Of a stretch of 64,000 bases of DNA, positions 12,215 through 23,914 are shown in pieces (position 1 is the stretch's first letter; each line of letters opens with the position of its first letter). The stretch covers positions 1,488,001 to 1,552,000 of the forward strand of contig BJKQ01000007.1 in the NCBI GenBank assembly GCA_006538405.1. The letters run 5' to 3'. The notes under the pieces were generated by a model. The model ran no database searches. It was given only the letters and a program-made list of their open reading frames with translations, and had not been told where the DNA came from. This DNA is from Hansfordia pulvinata. Its lineage: Eukaryota; Ascomycota; Sordariomycetes; Xylariales. Both the position numbers and the translations under genes were made by a program.

Positions 12215-13736
12215 GGGAGCGGCAGTGTTCGCCGCGTCGCGGCTCGGCCGTGTGCAGTGTCGTCGAAATGACTGTCGGGGCTCGATTCTCAGTCGCGTCC
12301 AAGCGCCGGTGACGCGGCGGGCAAGAGGCTGGTCGCTATGTCGGGGCAGAGCAGGAGGATCTGGCAGCTCGGCGCGTGAGCTCTAATGGCCGGAAAGTCT
12401 CTGGGAAGCGACTGACGAAGGCGAATGACGCTGGGCGATGTTTGCGGTGGGTGAGCGAGGGGCGAACAGCTTCTCGGGACCTTGAAGCTGCCTCGATGTT
12501 CGGATAGATTGGCCGAAGGGACAAGTCATCGCGGTGTAAGTCGGTACCTCAGGTAGGTGTCGGCGGTAGCTGCCAGTGGTGGGTACCTTAAGTGTGGTTA
12601 GTGCACCCAAGACCGCCACAGTACGAGACATTACCAGCCAAATGGCCAACTCGGGTGGGTACTCGTACCGTACAGTAGCGTGAGTACATAGGTACCTTAG
12701 GCACTCAGAAGCCCACACGCGCCCGCTAACCGTACGAGCCACATGGCAGGCCCTGCCGTTTAGAACGGCGCCAAGGCATCGCAGGGCGCAAACCGTTGCA
12801 GCTTGAGACCCTCACGACCCTCCATACGTCATGCCGTAACCACCCGGCTACGAGCACTCGTATGGACTCGAGGAACATGTAGCTTATCATCAGTCTCCGT
12901 TCGCCTGCACCTTCTATCAGGCGCCCAGGTAATCACGGCGGGGTCGATGGCAGAAAAAAGGGCAGCACATTGGAACCCGATGGACGCACACCGCCGCCGT
13001 CCTCCCCGCAACTGCAGGTGCCGCAACGCAACCCGCCCCCACCAGGCTCCCCGACTGACTCCCCGCCGCCGGAACACCGCGGCCTCCCCTCCGGCGCCCG
13101 CCCAACCTGACCTGACTGGATTTCCTGTTCGTGAAACCCTACCCTCTCTTGCCAACGCCCAGTCCATGCACTCACGCCTCCCACGCCCTCTGCGTCACCC
13201 GTGATCCACTAACGCGTCCGACTTCAGCCAGGTTGCAGCTGTCAGCCGGGGTTTTTCTCGTCTGCCCCTCCATTGGATGCCAGCGCCCTCTCTCCGCCCT
13301 GCAGTCTAACGCGACCCCACGTCACGGCCAGCTTCTGCCGCCAGGCCAGCTTCCGACCTGGCCTTCATCCGACACGGCCTCCTCTTGAGTTGTGATACTT
13401 GGCTGTTGATATATTCGCCGGACACCACTCTGTACCCCTTGTTCCCCGGCCTGCCTCGGTTCCCACGCTGCCAAGCTGCCGCGCTCGTCCCGCTGCGTGA
13501 GCCTCGTCGCTCTCTCGACTTCGACTAACCACCCGGCCTTGACAGGGTCTCTGCATCCTGCCCGACTCACGTCAGCAAGAATCCGGTATATGTATGTCCC
13601 GCTTACGTCCGTCATATAATCAGCCGTGCCTGCTTTCTATCCCCAGTGGTTTCTCCCTTCTGTCTGTTGCAACCCCCCCCCCCCCCCCCCTCTGCGACTC
13701 TGCTCGCTCGCTCGCTGTCCGTGTCACCTTTGTACC
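12215..13736. other. Intergenic region with a C18 tract
   Basis: Upstream of the minus-strand Zw10-like gene and of the plus-strand M16 peptidase. It holds one TACTCGTA (12660), several GGTACCT-type motifs (near 12546, 12585, 12690) and an 18-base C run at 13673-13690. I see no gene. Confidence 0.6.
13673..13690. repeat. C18 mononucleotide tract
   Basis: Eighteen consecutive C on the plus strand, 47 bases before the small ORF at 13737. Runs of this length are hard to size in any read type. Confidence 0.9.
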
Positions 13737-13898
13737 ATGGCCACCCAAGCTGTCCCTCGGGCGCTGCTTGTCGCCATACTTGTGGCTATGGCCGCCGTCA
13801 TGTATGGGACTTATAGCGGCAATATAGGGTACGCTCAGATATTTCCTGCGCCAGCTCGCTGTTTTCCGGGTTCCATTCACATTCAAGGAGATGTATAG
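13737..13898 (+). CDS. Small ORF with a hydrophobic segment, or upstream ORF of the M16 gene
   Basis: A 53-codon frame opens with ATG in a good context (ACC before the ATG, G after). The first 25 residues hold a strong hydrophobic stretch (ALLVAILVAMAAVMYG) after a short, weakly basic start, which would suit a membrane anchor or a mitochondrial inner-membrane microprotein. The following residues look less protein-like, so a first exon spliced to something downstream is also possible. It ends 238 bases before the M16 ATG and could lie in that gene's leader as a regulatory uORF. I recognise no family. Confidence 0.35.
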   Translation: MATQAVPRALLVAILVAMAAVMYGTYSGNIGYAQIFPAPARCFPGSIHIQGDV

Positions 13899-14136
13899 GG
13901 CAAGTGTCCTCGGAACACCCGCTCCACACGGAGGTATCTATGGACCTTGGGAGAGCCTTGCTGCACTCCCGCCGACGCTTGCGGCGTGCCAAAGACGATA
14001 CCTCTGCACCCACCTGCCCTATTCTGCCTTGATTTCCCGCCAACGATCCACACGCGGCCGCTGACCCGCCATTTCGCCTTGCCTTACAACGATTAGTCAT
14101 TACTCGGGATACTTTGCGCAACACTCAAACCTCAAG

Positions 14137-17100
14137 ATGGGCTCTCAGGCCCCGAAGACCCGTTTCCGCAAGCTCCAAAGTTTCGAGACCGACTATGCGC
14201 CCACCAATATCACGCAGTATGAATCCGAAAGGAGTGGCATGCAGGTTATTGTTGCGTATCGCAAGGGCCCCAAGGTGAACGGCTATTTCACCTTGGCCAC
14301 GGAGATCTTTGACGACTCTGGAGCCCCTCACACCCTGGAGCATCTAGTCTTCATGGGTTCCAAGAGCTATCGTTACAAAGGATTCTTGGACAAGCTGGCT
14401 TCTCGCGCTTACGGAGGCACCAATGCCTGGACTGCCACCGATCACACCGCATACACCCTCGAGACTGCCGGTTGGGAAGGCTTCGCGCAAACACTGCCGG
14501 TCTACCTCGAGCATCTGGTAGTACCGACCCTGACAGATGCCGCATGTCTCACCGAGGTTCATCACATCGATGGCGAGGGCAACGACGCAGGCGTGGTCTA
14601 CTCAGAGATGCAGGGTGTCGAAAACAACGGGGCCGAGCGCATGGACATCCGTGCTCGCCACCTCCTGTACCCCGAGAATGTCGGCTTCCGATACGAGACG
14701 GGTGGCTTGACCGAAGCACTACGCGTCTTGACAGCGGACAAGATTCGCGACTTCCACCGAACAATGTACCAGCCCCGTAACATGTGTATTGTTATCGTGG
14801 GCGAGGTGGACTCGGACAACCTCCTAGAAATCCTGGACCAATTTGAAGAGAGCGTCAAAGATGAAATACCGCCGTTGGACGCGCCATTCAAACGGCCATG
14901 GATAGAGTCGCCTCAGCCACCCCCGTTGAACAAGACCTTCGTTGAGACAGTGGAGTTCCCGGAGGAGGACGAATCCATCGGCGACGTGTTGATCGGCTTC
15001 TTTGGGCCCAGCTGCATCGACGTTGTTGAGACCACAGCACTGAACGTTCTGCTGACCTACCTTTGCGGATCTTCAGTCGCTATCCTGGAGAACGTGATGG
15101 TAGAGGTGGAAGAGCTTGCGAGCTCCGTCTCTTACTCGTGGGATGCTCGCCCCAACTCCGTTATTTGGTTCTCGCCCACAGGCGTCGCCACGGAGAAGCT
15201 CGAGTTTGTTGAGCAGCGCCTCATCTCGCTCTTGAAAGAGGTCGCGTCCAAGCCCTTGGATCTCAAGTATCTGAAAGAATGCATCGAAAGAGAAAGGCTG
15301 CAGGTTAAGGCGCAGGCCGAAGAGTCCGAATCATACTACTCTATCAACATAATCACAGATTACCTGTTCGGCAACCGCGACGGCTCAACCCTCAAGGATC
15401 TCCAGAGCCTTAGCGAGTACGACGTTCTGGGGCAATGGTCAGATGAGCAGTGGAGAGATTTCCTAAGAAAATGGCTTTCGGACGCGCACCACGTCTCGAT
15501 CCTTGGAAAACCCTCTGTACAGCTGGCCGACAAGCTCAAGGCCGATGAAGAGGCGAGAGTCGCTAAAAGAAAGGAAGAGCTGGGCCCAGAGGGCCTCGAA
15601 ACGCTGAAGAGGAAACTCGAAGAAGCTAAGAAGCAAAATGAGATAGAGATCCCCGAGTCGCTGCTGGAGAAGTGGCCGGTGCCATCGGCCGAGTCGATCC
15701 ATTTCATTGAATCACAGACCGCACGCTCCGGACCTGCTCGCAAGATCGGCCTTCAGGACAACTCTGCCCAGAAAGTCATCGACGGTGCCTCTCCCGAGCT
15801 CCCCCTCTTCATCCAGTTTGAAGATGTCCCCACAAACTTTGCCTACATCTCTCTTCATGTCGGCACGGCAAACATTCCCGTCAAGTTCAAGCCTCTGCTA
15901 TCCATCTTCAGAGACAATTTCTTCAACACGCCAGTCATGAAGGATGGGGCACGCCTGGGCTTCGAGCAGGTAGTCATGGAGCTCGAGAGAGAAACGGTGA
16001 CGTACGGCCTGGAATCAGGGGCACTGATCCGGGACGGCGAGAGTTTTCTCATCAAGATGCAGGTCGAACCTGGAAAATATGCCACGGCCGTGGAGTGGAT
16101 GCGGCGTATGATGTTCGACAGTGTCTTTGATGTGACCCGACTCAAGGCCTCCATTTCGAAGCAGCTGGCCGACATTCCGGAGAATAAGCGTGATGGCAGG
16201 ATCATGGCAGGCGAGATTGAGATTGCTCTTCACAACAAGGCCTCCTCGCTAATGGTCGCGAGACGCACGCTTGTCAAAGCGATCTACCTGCGCAGACTGA
16301 AGAAGCTCCTTGAAAGGGAACCCGAAACTGTGGTCTCGTGGTTCGAAGAGCTTCGCAAGTCGCTCTTCACCTTCGGCAACATCCGCGTGCTTGTCACTGC
16401 TGATATCACGAACAAGAAACTGTCTGAGCCCGTCAACACCTGGAAGATTCTGGCCGACTCGTTGGGCTCCCCTGCCGGCGAAATGAACCCCATCTCGGAG
16501 CCGTTCTCGTTGCTGAACGACGAAGGTACCAACCCGGGATCCGTGGGTGCTGTCATTGTCCCCATGAAGACGATCGACAGTTCCTACTCAATCAATTCGG
16601 GCAAGGGCCTCAAGTCCTTTGCAGACCCTGCGGTGCCGGCCCTTCTTGTGGCATGCCAGTACCTGGAAACTGTCGAGGGCCCTCTATGGAACGCTGTGCG
16701 TGGCAACGGACTTGCATATGGTGTTTACTTTGCGAAGGAAATGGACGGGGGCTACCTGCACTTCAGGGTGTACCGGTCTCCTTCGGCCTCGAAGGCGATG
16801 ACAGCCGCACGTGACGCCATCAAAGCGCTTGCCGATGGCACAGTCGCTTTCGAGAAGCCCATGATTGAAGGAGCGATCAGCCAACTGATCATGTCCATGG
16901 CTGATGACCAAGCTACGATGGGGTTGACAGCTGAGAAGAATTACGTAAGAGGCGTGGTGCGGGGCTTGGACCCTGACTTTGACAGCAAAATGCTGAGCAA
17001 GGTGCGCGCTGTGACGGTCGAGCAGATCCAAGAGGCCATGAAGGCCTATCTCCTCCCGGTATTCGAGCCGGGCCAGAGCAACGTGGTAGTGTGCTGTGCG

Positions 17101-17371
17101 CAAGTCATGGTTGAGGTGAGTCCGGAATTTGACACGACACCGTGAGCCGATGCTGACCTAGATGCAGAAAATCGAGAAGGAGCTCCAAGACATTGGATAC
17201 AAGACGCAGATCAAGCAGTTGACGGACTTCCACGATGCATATGGGCTGGATATCGGCGAGGACGAAGAGGGAGGCGAATCGGACGAGTCAGATGACGAAG
17301 ACGACTCAGGCAGCGAGGACGGCTCCGAAGAATCTGACGACGACATGTCCGTGGACGGAGATGGTAAATAG
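14137..17371 (+). CDS. M16 (insulinase/pitrilysin family) zinc metallopeptidase, YOL098C-like
   Basis: A full-length M16 peptidase of about 1060 residues in two exons (14137-17115 and 17168-17371, splitting after a Glu codon). The inverted zinc motif HTLEH is at residues 65-69 (His65, Glu68, His69). The distal zinc-ligand region EVHHIDGEGNDAGVVYSEM follows around residues 150-168. The overall architecture, two M16 halves in one chain of roughly 1000 residues without a presequence, matches the cytosolic fungal group typified by yeast YOL098C, whose substrate is not well defined. The second exon adds a 45-residue tail almost wholly Asp/Glu/Ser, probably disordered. The start ATG follows a leader containing the small ORF at 13737. 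An acceptor six bases earlier would add Met-Gln to the second exon. Confidence 0.9.
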
Positions 17372-19945
17372 ACCCAGTCGAGTCCTGCCGTGAGGCGCAG
17401 CCGGGCCGAAGGAATGATGCTGAGAGACAGAAAATCTTCAAATGGTAATTGCTCTACCCTTGGTTGCGACCCCAGAAACCAGTTCAACGAGTGAGGCGAA
17501 GTCAGCCATGGACGAGACCCGGGCCAGGCACGTTATCATGACGCGAGGGCCATGGCCGTCATCCCCAGAAAGACGTGGCGCCAGCTAGCGTTGCCTTTAA
17601 CGGCAGTTCGGACCTGAGCAGTACGAGTTTGGACGAGTGCCGCCGTCCCACACCGGGATTAGACCAGGTGATAAGGCTGGAGGCGCAGCCATACGGGCGG
17701 GCCATACTTGACCTGTTTGATATGCCTCTATACCTGGCCCGACGATGGGTAGCCGAGATGGCTGGGGAGGATCGTGGCTCCGGCCTGGGCGGACTGGAAT
17801 CTGCCGCACAGGGAAGAGGAGGGAGAGAGACACTCGAGACTACGAGCCGACGCAGCTGTTGGGGCGGGCTATGATGGGCTCGTACCGCTTGGAAGATGGA
17901 CGTGCCATAGGGTAAGTTCAGGGTGTGCAGCGTGACTAAGGCCTCTGCCTACGTGTTCTCACTTTCATGCCCGGTGTCCAAGTAGGCTGGAAGAACGGCA
18001 CGCCGATCGCCAATGGATGTACGAGTAACGGCAGCTGGGGGTTCTTGTTGTCGCAACCACATGACGTGTTTGCTGGCAGCTCGCTCACACACGCAGGCCA
18101 CAGCGCTCGTGGAGGAGAGGGAGACTTGCCAGAACTTGCCGGACGTCCGCGATGAGAGCCATTCGGCCTCAAGGCTGTGCTTGGGCGGCGGGCTCGACAC
18201 TGACACGAGGCAGAGGAATTGTTTCGTCTACCAGCAGAGGCAGCAGCGGTGGCGAAGTCGACTCGCACTCGGAAGACGGTCCCGAGTGGACCAAGACAGG
18301 GCCTGTCACGACATGTTCGCCACCGCCCGGCTCAGCCGTGGACCAATTGCGGGGGAATGTGGGATCCCCGGGGGACGTCGAGCTGCCTTTCTCGGCACTA
18401 TCGCTGGTCGACCCATCCCACATGAGTGGCACAGAAAGGAGAGGGGCACGACTGCACAACCTGCCTGATTCGTGAAGCTGTTTGAAGAGCTTGTCATGGG
18501 TGCGGATTGCGCGTCAGTCCGGGGTGGGAGCGACGGCGGCGGCGGACGAGGGTATCGCGGGGCATTCATCAACGAAGAGAAGACACTCTCGTACGAGAAT
18601 CTCGTCTCGTCGACGACTTGCTGCCACGCAGCCTAGCAAGTGAGTGCTCCTCGCTCTTGTTTATACGCGGCGCGCTGCTCCGCTGGCCGGGCCTGAAGAG
18701 GCACGAGGTATACTCGTGCGAAGAGGAAGAGTGGGAGAATCCTGATTAATCAAACAGCAGCGCCAAGCGGGCACAGGCTCGCTTACGGGCACCGCTCCCA
18801 GAGGCCGACGCAGACCTCTCTGAGTTAGGCGCGGGCCTAGCGGGCTCGCGATGCGCTGGCGTAGGAGCCGACGTCGTCCTAGTCGGTCTGTTAGTGCCGT
18901 CTTTGTGTGGCTTTGTGCGGCCAGGGTGCCAGGCACGTGCGGGCGGGCCCATGGGCGATGCAGCTGAGAGCCTCGCGCCTAACAACAACACGAGCGGAGG
19001 AGGATGGGAGCGGAGGGCTCGAGATGATCCTCGGGGACCACTGCGACTACTCGTACAAGTATGCCCCTGGTTGATTAGCGCGGCAGCTAAAGCTTGTGTG
19101 TCCGTCTTTGAGCGCTCCATTCCTATCAGCCCCCCCCGGACGGACAGGCAGAGCCGACAGACAGACAACCAACCCTGTCGAGCCCCGCGGGGACGGACGA
19201 CTGACGAGAGTGGCACGCACACAGGCAGGCGCGGCGTTGCACCAGGACCTGGAGGGGCAAGACGAGTTGAGAAGGTCAAGATGTCTGCTGGCCACTGAAT
19301 GCACGGGATCGTCGCGGGCTTCACGGCGAGATATGCCGCACCTCGTGGCCACCACGTCGCCCTGCTGGCACAGGCCGGCTTCCGGGGACGGACATGCGCC
19401 GGCGCACGATGACGGGGCTCCCATCACGCCCACTTAAAGGGCGGCGAGCAATGGGGTCCTCGGAGGCAAGGCACAGGGCACAAGGCGCAGGGCGGCAGGG
19501 TGAGCGTGCATGCCCCAGTCAGTCGCACACACTCTCCTGCTCTCGTCTACTATGCCTACTTCATCTAGTATGGTATGGGCCGGGTTGTTGATGGATCATC
19601 CCAGCCTTTGGAATAAGGCGCGGGTTCTTACAGGAACTGCGAGTCCCGGCATTCACGGAAGCCTCCCAAGGTCCAGCAGCCCGCCAAGCTCGACACAAAG
19701 CTCTATCTGCGGCCGAGGATCCTGATCCAGAATCGATCCCGCTAATGACGGCTAGGAATCCTACTCAGACGACGCATCTGCCGGCTAGAAAAGCAGATCA
19801 GCCCCTTGCTTCATCTCCGGCTCGCTACCCTCCAGCTCGCTCGCTCAGCCCAGCTCGCCTTCTCCTCGCGGCCCCTCCCCCTCTTCCACGTCGCGCGGCT
19901 CAGCCCTCTCAGCCCGGCCAAGGCGCCTCCCACCTCTCTCCAAAG
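17372..19945. other. Intergenic region, no supported gene
   Basis: About 2.6 kb between the M16 gene and the cutinase. It has two exact TACTCGTA/TACGAGTA copies (18020, 19047) and several near copies. The frames present (the longest is 18746-19324 minus) show no domain and are low-complexity. The last 150 bases before 19946 are C/T-rich and likely the cutinase leader. Confidence 0.6.
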
Positions 19946-20984
19946 ATGAAGACCTCCTCGCTTATCTCGACGCTGGCGCTGGCATCCTTCGGCAGCGCCC
20001 TCAGGGCCGGCGGCAGCAAGCTGGCGCGCCAGACGAGCCAGCAGGACGAGTTCACCGAGTGCGTGAGCAAGCTCACGGCGCAGTACCCCTTCAACCAGGC
20101 GCTGGACGACGTGTCGGGCATCGTGACGGCGGCCGACAAGATCATCACCGACGTGCTGCACTTCCAGGACACGCAGGACGACGCCGACTGCGCCGACGTC
20201 ATGGTCATCTTCGCCCGCGGCACCTCGGAGCCGGGCAACGTCGGCACCCTCGTCGGCCCCATTCTCTTCAAGACGCTCGAGAGCAGCCTCGGCGACAAGA
20301 ACAAGACGCTGGCGGTGCAGGGCGTCGACTACGCGGCCAGCATCGACGGCTTCTTTGCTGGCGGCGGCCAGGACGGCAAGGACGCGATGTAAGTTTTTCT
20401 TCCTCTTTCTGTTGTCACTGTTGAATTCTCCCCTTCTTTCGCGTCGGGAGAGAGTCTTCTATTCGTTCCATCTGGCGATCTTCCACCTGGCTTGTGGCTC
20501 TTCTGGTGCCCCTTCGAAAGAGCTTCCCTGCTAATGCAGCCTCGAACAGGAACAAGCTGGTCTCCGACACGGCCAGCAAGTGCCCGGACGCCAAGATTGT
20601 CATGGGCGGCTACTCGCAAGGCTGCCAGGTCTTGCACGGCGCGGCCGAGGAGCTGGGCAGCACAATGGAAAAGGTCAACTCGGTCATCATGTTTGGCGAC
20701 CCACGTAAGTCACTACTGTGCCGACCCTGCCCCCCCTGCCCCTTTTAGCCCCCGTCTCTTTTCACCTAGGTACCTTAGCCTCGGAAGACAGCTAACCGGG
20801 ACTGTCCACAGTCAACAAGTCGAGCCCCTCGGTTGCCGGGATCGACGACAGCAAGGTCAAGGTGTACTGCAACCTGGGCGACCAGATCTGCCAGGGCAAC
20901 GCCGAGATCCTGCTGGGCCACCTGATCTACGGCCTCGACGCCCCCGCCGCCACCGAGTTCATCGTGGAGCAGACCGGCTTCTGA
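19946..20984 (+). CDS. Cutinase (secreted serine esterase, CE5 family)
   Basis: A 256-residue protein in three exons (19946-20388, 20550-20704, 20812-20984). An N-terminal signal peptide (about residues 1-19) is followed by a short spacer and the cutinase domain. The oxyanion-hole segment ARGTSEPGNVG is at 90-100, the nucleophile motif GYSQG gives Ser170, and the second signature CNLGDQIC gives Asp223, with the catalytic His at 236 in GHLIYG. Six cysteines in the mature part (39, 82, 159, 173, 219, 226) fit the family's disulphide pattern. Cutinases hydrolyse the ester bonds of plant cutin and other polyesters outside the cell, and serve plant infection or growth on plant litter. The splice phases agree (AT|G and C|TC). 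It stands alone, with no related gene next to it. Confidence 0.93.
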
Positions 20985-21934
20985 TGGCAGCAGGCGGCGA
21001 AGATGATGCTTCTACTGCTTGAAGCGCGGCAAGATGAGAACGGAAAAGTGAAAGAGAGAACGCTATCCAAATACACCCCTTCCGACCACAGCGGGCGGAC
21101 ATTTCGCTTATCGACTTTTTTCTTTTTTCCCTTTTATAACTTTCCCCCCCTCTAATCCTCCTGTCTATATATATCCTTCTACTCTGATCAATCAAGACGG
21201 CCACGTACATATGTTCAACAATGATACTGCGGACTCCGTGACAGCTGTCGTGTAAAGCGGATGGGCCCTGTGTGACAAGCCGCCAGCGCCGATGAGGATA
21301 CAAGCGATGAGGACTGGTATCTACACGGCCGAGAAGACGAGACGTCGCCTTGTAGGGATCGATCTCTGCGACTCCTGCACCACGAACACGCGCCCTGTGC
21401 GAGTACACATAAGGCTTTGAAGGTCGGAGGCATGCGGATGGTGGGCATAGTCACCGCTGGGGAACCACGCGAGCCTTTGCCCCGGCACATGGAAGCGAGA
21501 GACGGACTGACGAGTACGCAGGCTGGCGCAGCGGTCCCTTCCCGCCTTTACAAAGGCGCCGCGGTGGGGTTTCCGGTTGCACCGAGCCGGTCTTGTTGGA
21601 GAAGGCTTCCTAGTCAGTCACTTACTCGCACATGAGTACCCATCGTGTGGCGCGTCAAGAAGAGAGTCCTGGGCACCTTATCAGACCCCTAGCGTAAGCC
21701 TGGCTTGCTGCTCTATAGCGCGCTAGCCAAGGGGTTTAGGAGAGGGCGGGTGGGTGATGGTTTTCTTGTCTTTTCGAGTTGCTTGTCATGTTTTGGCACA
21801 CACCACACACGGGACCTCTGAAAAGAGAATTTTTGAGGCTTGAAAGAATTGTGTGTGTATTTTTGAGTGATGTACTTTCCCCCCCACCGCGTCCAACACA
21901 ACCTATCACAGGTCCTGCGCCTGCCAGCTCGACA
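20985..21934. other. Intergenic region between converging genes
   Basis: 3' flanks of the cutinase and of the reductase gene. It is T-rich just after the cutinase stop (21115-21180), consistent with a 3' UTR. I see no gene. Confidence 0.6.
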
Positions 21935-23537
21935 TCACAGCTTGGAGGCCGGTATGCTGGGCGTGGGCACCTGGGTGACCAGCTTGTCTTGGGTGATGGC
22001 CGTCTTGACGTTTTCGATGACGAGACACTCCATCTTCTTCTGCAGTCGGGGAGGGGGGGGGCTATTAGCACACGTTTGGATGGGAAATCTCGTCGGGGAA
22101 GGGTCATCAGGAGGAGGTGACTGTGATGCTGGCACGGGGGGGGGGGGGGGGGGGGAAACGCCCTTTTTGTGCGTTTTCGAACGTTTTACGTACCTGAGTC
22201 TGGACTGTCATGGTGCCGATGTGGGGGACGAGGACGGCGCGGGGGTGCTCGAGCAGGCGGGGGGAGATGTCGGGCTCCCTGTCGAAGACGTCGAGGCCGG
22301 CGGCGAAGACCTTGCCGGAGTCGAGGGCGTCGACGAGGGCGGCCTCGTCGACGATGGGCCCGCGGGCTGAGTTGACGATGACGACGCCGTCCTTCATGCC
22401 GCTCAGCGAGCGGGCGTTGATCAGGCCCCGGGTCGAGGGCAGTAAGGGAACGTGGATGCTGACGACGTCGCTGGTGCGCAGGAGCTCGTCGGTCGAGACG
22501 CGGCGCGGCTCGTAGTCGGTGCCCAGCAGGGAGGCCAGGCTCGGCGCCCCCGGCGGCGGCGCTGGGGACTCGTCGGCGTACTGCAGCCGGAAGCCGAAGG
22601 CGGCGGCGCGCCGGGCCGTGGCCTTGCCGATGCCGCCCAGCCCCAGGATGCCGAGGGTCAGGCCGTCCGGGTCCCGGCCCAGCTGCATGTCGCCGCGCCA
22701 CCGGCCCGCGCGCAGCTCGCGCTGCGGGTGCCACGCCGTCCGCAGCGCGCTGAGGATCAGCCAGATGGCCACGTTGGCCGTGGCGTTGTTGACGGCCCCC
22801 GGGGTGGAGGACACGCGGATGCCTTTTTTTTTTCTTTCTTAGTATATACTCGTGATAAGACGTTGGGTCTTCTTCTCGGGCTTTGATAGATTATGGGGTC
22901 CTGAGGAGGGTAGCTTGAACGAGGGGGTAAATGGGGCTGTGGTAGGAGTGAAATAGGGGGTAGCTGGGGTTGGGGCTATAGGGAATAGATAGACTCTTCC
23001 CTTTTCCCCTCAAATCGATACTTACCCTTCTTCGTGCAGGCGACGACGTCAATCTGGTCGTAGCCGGCGCCGTTGTGGCAGATGAACTTGACCGAGGCGG
23101 GCAGGTGCGAGATGAGCTCCTCGTCGAAGCGGCCGGTCATCTTCATTTTGCGCCCTCCAATAGTCAGCAAACGCCAATGAGATAGGTGTGCGTGAGCTCG
23201 TCAGGGGTCTACCGCGGGGGCCCGAACCTACCGAGACGGACTCGAACGTGCGCGAGATGACCTTGACGTTGCTGTATTTGCCGCTGTCGAGGTCCCGGAA
23301 GAAGTCCTGGCGCGAGTCTTCCTTGGTGTAGTGCTGTTCACAAGAGGCGAGTTCGCGTCAGCAACGGGGGAATATCAGGACGGCCCGTCGAATGGGACAA
23401 GAGGGGGTAACCATGGCGAGATTTGGACCACCGGGACGGCTCACGTGGACTTTGGTCACGTCGGACAGCTGCTTGAACTCATCGTGGGCGTGGACGACGG
23501 TGCCCACCATGAGAATCTCACCGCTGGGACGCGACAT
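21935..23537 (-). CDS. D-isomer-specific 2-hydroxyacid dehydrogenase, glyoxylate/hydroxypyruvate reductase-like
   Basis: A 347-residue NAD(P)H-dependent reductase in five exons (minus strand: 23537-23445, 23333-23232, 23140-23026, 22822-22194, 22039-21935), close in length to yeast Gor1. The Rossmann motif GLGGIG is at residues 164-169. The catalytic triad of the family is present: Arg257 in NSARG, Glu286 in FDREPDI, and His304 in VPHIGT. The substrate-side motif CHNGAGYDQID precedes the dinucleotide domain, as in glyoxylate reductases. The expected reaction is reduction of glyoxylate or hydroxypyruvate to glycolate or glycerate, in cytosol or mitochondria. I chose the exon 3 acceptor (AAG before ATGACC) because it joins FESVS to MTGRFDEEL in phase. 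The third intron contains a run of T, and the fourth contains a C20 tract in the sense direction. Confidence 0.88.
22136..22155. repeat. G20 tract inside an intron of the reductase gene
   Basis: Twenty consecutive G on the plus strand (C in the transcript) within intron 22040-22193. This is the longest mononucleotide tract I found in the window. Confidence 0.9.
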
Positions 23538-23887
23538 GGTTTTTCTTCTGTCTGGTGGATTGCGGAGGGTGGTGGTGGTGTGATTCTCGCGTGTTTATCA
23601 CTGTGTGTATGTTTGTGTGTGGGTGTGCTTAGCTGAGGCACTGACTTGATCTGACTGGTCTGTTCAACACCTATGCAAATATCACAAAGACTCAAAGACA
23701 GCTGCAGAGACACAAGAATGGCGCCTAGCCAGGCGTGCCCTTCTCACGCGGTCCCTCCCTCTCTTATATACCGTCTTGCGAGTGCATAGAAACCCCGACT
23801 ACTCGTGTGACTAGTGAAGACCAGGGGATGACAAGCCGACGATACGATCCACTTTCCCCCATACCCGTACATACACACACACACATA

Positions 23888-23914
23888 CTCTCTCTCTCTC
23901 TCTCTCTCTCTCTC
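23888..23914. repeat. (CT)n microsatellite
   Basis: About thirteen uninterrupted CT dinucleotides, continuing into short TCGC-containing repeats. Confidence 0.9.

Noticed and set aside
22186..22734. 182-codon minus frame within the reductase gene
   Set aside because: Ala/Arg/Pro-rich shadow of the real exon, which carries the Rossmann and catalytic motifs.
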